Positions 6,351-9,086 of a stretch of DNA of 9,086 nucleotides are shown one piece after another. The stretch lies in NCBI GenBank assembly GCA_013214445.1, contig JABSPG010000136.1:1-9086 (forward strand). The letters are read 5' to 3'. The stretch is from Ekhidna sp. (GTDB taxonomy: Bacteria; Bacteroidota; Bacteroidia; Cytophagales; Cyclobacteriaceae). The notes beneath the pieces are model-generated. The model was given only the letters and a program-made list of their open reading frames with translations. It did no database searches and was not told the DNA's origin. A program made the translations under genes and the position numbers. The stretch's first letter is position 1. Every line of letters starts with the position of its first letter.

Positions 6351-9086
6351 TTAGTCTTCGCTTTTGAGTAGGTTTTTCAATTCGTTCAGCCCCTGCATGT
6401 CATACTGGTTCCCATTCAATTCCCCAATCAATGCCGCAAGTGAGTTCTCTGCTTTGTTGATATCATTGGCTACATCGGAGTATGTAATGGCATAGCGTTC
6501 CGCTAAAGCTTGCACTTTATCCGTTAAAGTATCTACAATAGCAATAGGCATATTGTACAAGGCATCTACCAGAGGCTTCACCCATTTGAGTTCGAGCAAT
6601 ACATAAACTTGCTCGTCTTCTAATTGCTCTATGGTTGTTTTGGTGAGGTTGTGTAAAGCCTTATCTTCTTCTTTAATGGCTTTTTTCAACTCCTTTTCTT
6701 CTGCAATCAAGCTAGCAACTTTTACTATTTTACTCTCATAAGAATCTTGAGGGAAAACATAAGCAGTCTGTAAGCTTGTCATATAATTGTTCACATTGCC
6801 CTTTCCAAATGTAGAGTCTTTATTGGGAGTAATTTCATTCCATTGAACGACTGTGTTAGCTTCAATAAAGGCTAGCTTTTCAGGTTTCTTGGCTTTGTTA
6901 TCTAGCAGGGAGATATAGGCTTTTAAAGCATTAATTTCGTCAGACTCTACGTCTGCAAAAATTTCTTTCAATGCAGAATTTACTTCTTTAGAAACAAAAG
7001 CATCGTTAGCATCATCTAGTATTGTAGAATCTTTTTCTTCCTCAGAAAGAGAATCGATCAGTTCTCCCAATTCAGCCCCAATGTCTTCCAATCGGGATTC
7101 TTTATCTCGTAAACTTTGAAGCTCTTCTTTGAGATACGTAAGTTGGACTAACTCAAAAGGTAATACACGTCCAATCCAACCTTCTTGTATTTCTTGGTCT
7201 TTACCGTCTTTCTTTTTGATGACCATATTGGGGTCAACTACTTTAGTAGCTTCAAAGCCTTCTGTTTGAATGATTTCTAAATCTACCTTGGTGTATTGCC
7301 ATTCATTATCCAATAGTTGATAAGCCTCATATTTATCTAGTAATAGAATGGATTCTAATCTTGTAAAAATGTTGTTGCTCAATACCGTTTCTTGCTTAGA
7401 AATAGCAAGGGTTTGCATATTATCCAACAACTCCTTTTTCAGATAGTCGCTAAAAGAACTAAAAGAGCCATCAAATTGGCTAATGAAAGCCTGTACACTA
7501 GCATGCTCATGAATGGCGGTAGTTACGTCCTCTACTTTCAGCTCACAATTTACGGCTGTCTTGTGTGAGAATAGGGAAGATTTCAATCCTTCAAAAGCAT
7601 TCCAGTAGTTACTCAATTCATCAATTTCTTTGGTTGGAATACCACCAAACATAGAAGCATATATGTCCCAACTTTCAGGTGCAGCAGAAGAATCTACATA
7701 ACGAGGTATATTGAGGTTGTATTCATTATCACGAATCTCATCTCTCTCCACTACACGAGAGTACTTAGGAATCGTTTTTCGTTGTGTTACAGTATCTACA
7801 ATACGCTTAATATCCGAAGCTTGTAGCTTGTTGTTTTTTCCTTCTTTGATAAAGTCTTTAGAAGCATCTACTATCAGTACATCTGTATTTTCACGCTTTT
7901 GCTTTAGTATCATAATGATGGTAGGAATACCCGTTCCAAAGAACACCGCAGGGGGTAAACCTATGATAGCATCAATGTTATTCTCTTCTATCAAGGCTTT
8001 CCGGATAGTTCCTTCCTCACCTCCACGGAAGAGCACCCCATGTGGTAAAACAACTGCCATAATACCATTGGGTTTGATGTGGTATAAGTCGTGCAATAAG
8101 AAAGCATAATCTGCTTTTCCTTTAGGAGCTAGCCCACATCTACGGTATCTAGCATCTGCCTCTTTATTGGCAGGATCCCATTTCTGAGAGTACGGAGGAT
8201 TAGAAACGACAGCATCTACATACAAAGCATGGTAAGAATTGATTGGATCGTTTTCATCAAACATCGGCCAGTCTTCTTCCAATGTATCACCGTTTCTAGT
8301 GTAAATATTATCAGGCTTAATACCACGCATCACCAAGTTCATTCTGGTGAGGTTATAGGTGTTTTGTTTTAGCTCTTGAGCATAAAACTTAATGTTGTTT
8401 TTGCTGTCCATGTGTCGGGCAACACTATCACCAATATTGATAAGTAATGACCCTGAACCACTTGTAGGGTCGTAGATTTCAATCTCTGAACGATCTTTTA
8501 GATGATCGGCAATAATATCCGACATTAACACAGATACTTCATGTGGTGTATAAAATTCACCTGCTTTTTTACCTGCATTAGCAGCGAACATCCCAATCAA
8601 ATATTCATAGATGAATCCAAGCACATCATAGTCTTGCTTGCCATCCATAGGGATATCTTGAATCAACTCTAATAAATCAGCTACGGCTTTGGTTTGTTTA
8701 GCTGCACTTTCACCTAATTTACTTAGACCCGTTTCGAGGGTGTTGAAAATACTATCAAACAGTTTTTTGTGTTTATCACTGATAAGGCGGTTAAACGCAG
8801 AAAGGGCATCTCTTAAATTAGAAATATCAAAATCTTTTCCTTTTTCTATCCAAGTGCTAAACAGGTTGTCATAAGCGATGAAATAACCAAGGTTGTTTTT
8901 AAAGTGCTCGACTGTTTCTTCATCTTCTTCGACAAGTTCAGGTAACTCATCCGCTGACCAATCTTGTTTAAAAGCATACTGTGTTTGCTTTTCAGATAAG
9001 TACTTGTAAAAAATAAGACCTAAGATGTAGTCTTTATATTCGTTCGCCTCGATTTTTGATCGCATCTGGTTTGCTGATGCCCAAAT
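6351..9086 (-). CDS. hsdM: Type I restriction-modification DNA adenine methyltransferase subunit M (5' end beyond window)
   Basis: HsdM transfers a methyl group from S-adenosylmethionine to N6 of adenine within the site chosen by HsdS, protecting host DNA. The frame is open to the right edge and reads IWASANQMRSKIEANEYKD, matching the usual HsdM start, so the Met at 9065 is internal and only a few N-terminal residues are missing. Numbered from that Met: N-terminal helical domain 1-160, GEFYTPHEV (169-177), SAM-binding DPTSGSGSLLI (199-209), catalytic NPPY (289-292), and GLPPAVFFGTGIPTIIMIL (368-386), with the methylase domain ending near NLNIPRYV (449-456). About 450 further residues follow, much longer than the roughly 520-residue E. 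coli enzymes, and rich in charged, probably coiled-coil helices. The active site looks intact. It is the visible first gene of the operon; its promoter is outside the window. Confidence 0.95.
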   Translation of the reverse strand: MWASANQMRSKIEANEYKDYILGLIFYKYLSEKQTQYAFKQDWSADELPELVEEDEETVEHFKNNLGYFIAYDNLFSTWIEKGKDFDISNLRDALSAFNRLISDKHKKLFDSIFNTLETGLSKLGESAAKQTKAVADLLELIQDIPMDGKQDYDVLGFIYEYLIGMFAANAGKKAGEFYTPHEVSVLMSDIIADHLKDRSEIEIYDPTSGSGSLLINIGDSVARHMDSKNNIKFYAQELKQNTYNLTRMNLVMRGIKPDNIYTRNGDTLEEDWPMFDENDPINSYHALYVDAVVSNPPYSQKWDPANKEADARYRRCGLAPKGKADYAFLLHDLYHIKPNGIMAVVLPHGVLFRGGEEGTIRKALIEENNIDAIIGLPPAVFFGTGIPTIIMILKQKRENTDVLIVDASKDFIKEGKNNKLQASDIKRIVDTVTQRKTIPKYSRVVERDEIRDNEYNLNIPRYVDSSAAPESWDIYASMFGGIPTKEIDELSNYWNAFEGLKSSLFSHKTAVNCELKVEDVTTAIHEHASVQAFISQFDGSFSSFSDYLKKELLDNMQTLAISKQETVLSNNIFTRLESILLLDKYEAYQLLDNEWQYTKVDLEIIQTEGFEATKVVDPNMVIKKKDGKDQEIQEGWIGRVLPFELVQLTYLKEELQSLRDKESRLEDIGAELGELIDSLSEEEKDSTILDDANDAFVSKEVNSALKEIFADVESDEINALKAYISLLDNKAKKPEKLAFIEANTVVQWNEITPNKDSTFGKGNVNNYMTSLQTAYVFPQDSYESKIVKVASLIAEEKELKKAIKEEDKALHNLTKTTIEQLEDEQVYVLLELKWVKPLVDALYNMPIAIVDTLTDKVQALAERYAITYSDVANDINKAENSLAALIGELNGNQYDMQGLNELKNLLKSED

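Noticed and set aside
7711..8109. Plus-strand open frames inside hsdM, hsdS, hsdR and at 188-514
   Set aside because: They lie antisense to strongly supported genes, have no recognisable domains, and their composition is that of reverse-complement shadows.

Overview
The window is AT-rich and has the look of a Bacteroidota genome. I infer this from the style of the proteins, the relaxed lipoprotein signals, the lack of Shine-Dalgarno sequences and the intergenic repeats; I cannot identify the species. Every real gene lies on the minus strand, so transcription runs from high to low coordinates.

Positions 9086 to 1953 hold a type I restriction-modification locus in the order hsdM - hsdS - hsdR. 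hsdM is cut by the right edge and lacks only its first codons. hsdM and hsdS are separated by 1 base and hsdS and hsdR by 17, so they form one operon. HsdM (adenine methyltransferase) and HsdS (two target-recognition domains) look intact and should methylate DNA. hsdR is full length in layout (1045 codons) and keeps all visible nuclease and motor motifs, but two in-frame TAG codons (3444-3446 and 2676-2678) split it into three pieces without any frame change. Both TAGs stand where relatives would be expected to have Glu, so each could be a single GAG-to-TAG change. The simplest reading is a methylation-only locus whose restriction subunit is inactivated; readthrough or reinitiation is the more exciting alternative.

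Positions 1952 to 1651 are non-coding and packed with inverted repeats. Positions 1650 to 391 encode a lipoprotein with a serine beta-lactamase / penicillin-binding-like fold in which all three catalytic motifs are replaced, so it is probably a pseudoenzyme. A 76-base attC-like hairpin (314-389) follows, and then a second small lipoprotein (306 to the left edge) of unknown function.

The left 1.9 kb looks like an integron-type cassette array. The lipoprotein gene is bracketed by an exact 10-bp inverted repeat (380-389 and 1659-1668), as expected for the two ends of one cassette. Both repeats end in nearly the same 16-base sequence only 7-12 bases before the next start codon. No integrase is in the window, and the core sites do not fit the classical attC consensus exactly.
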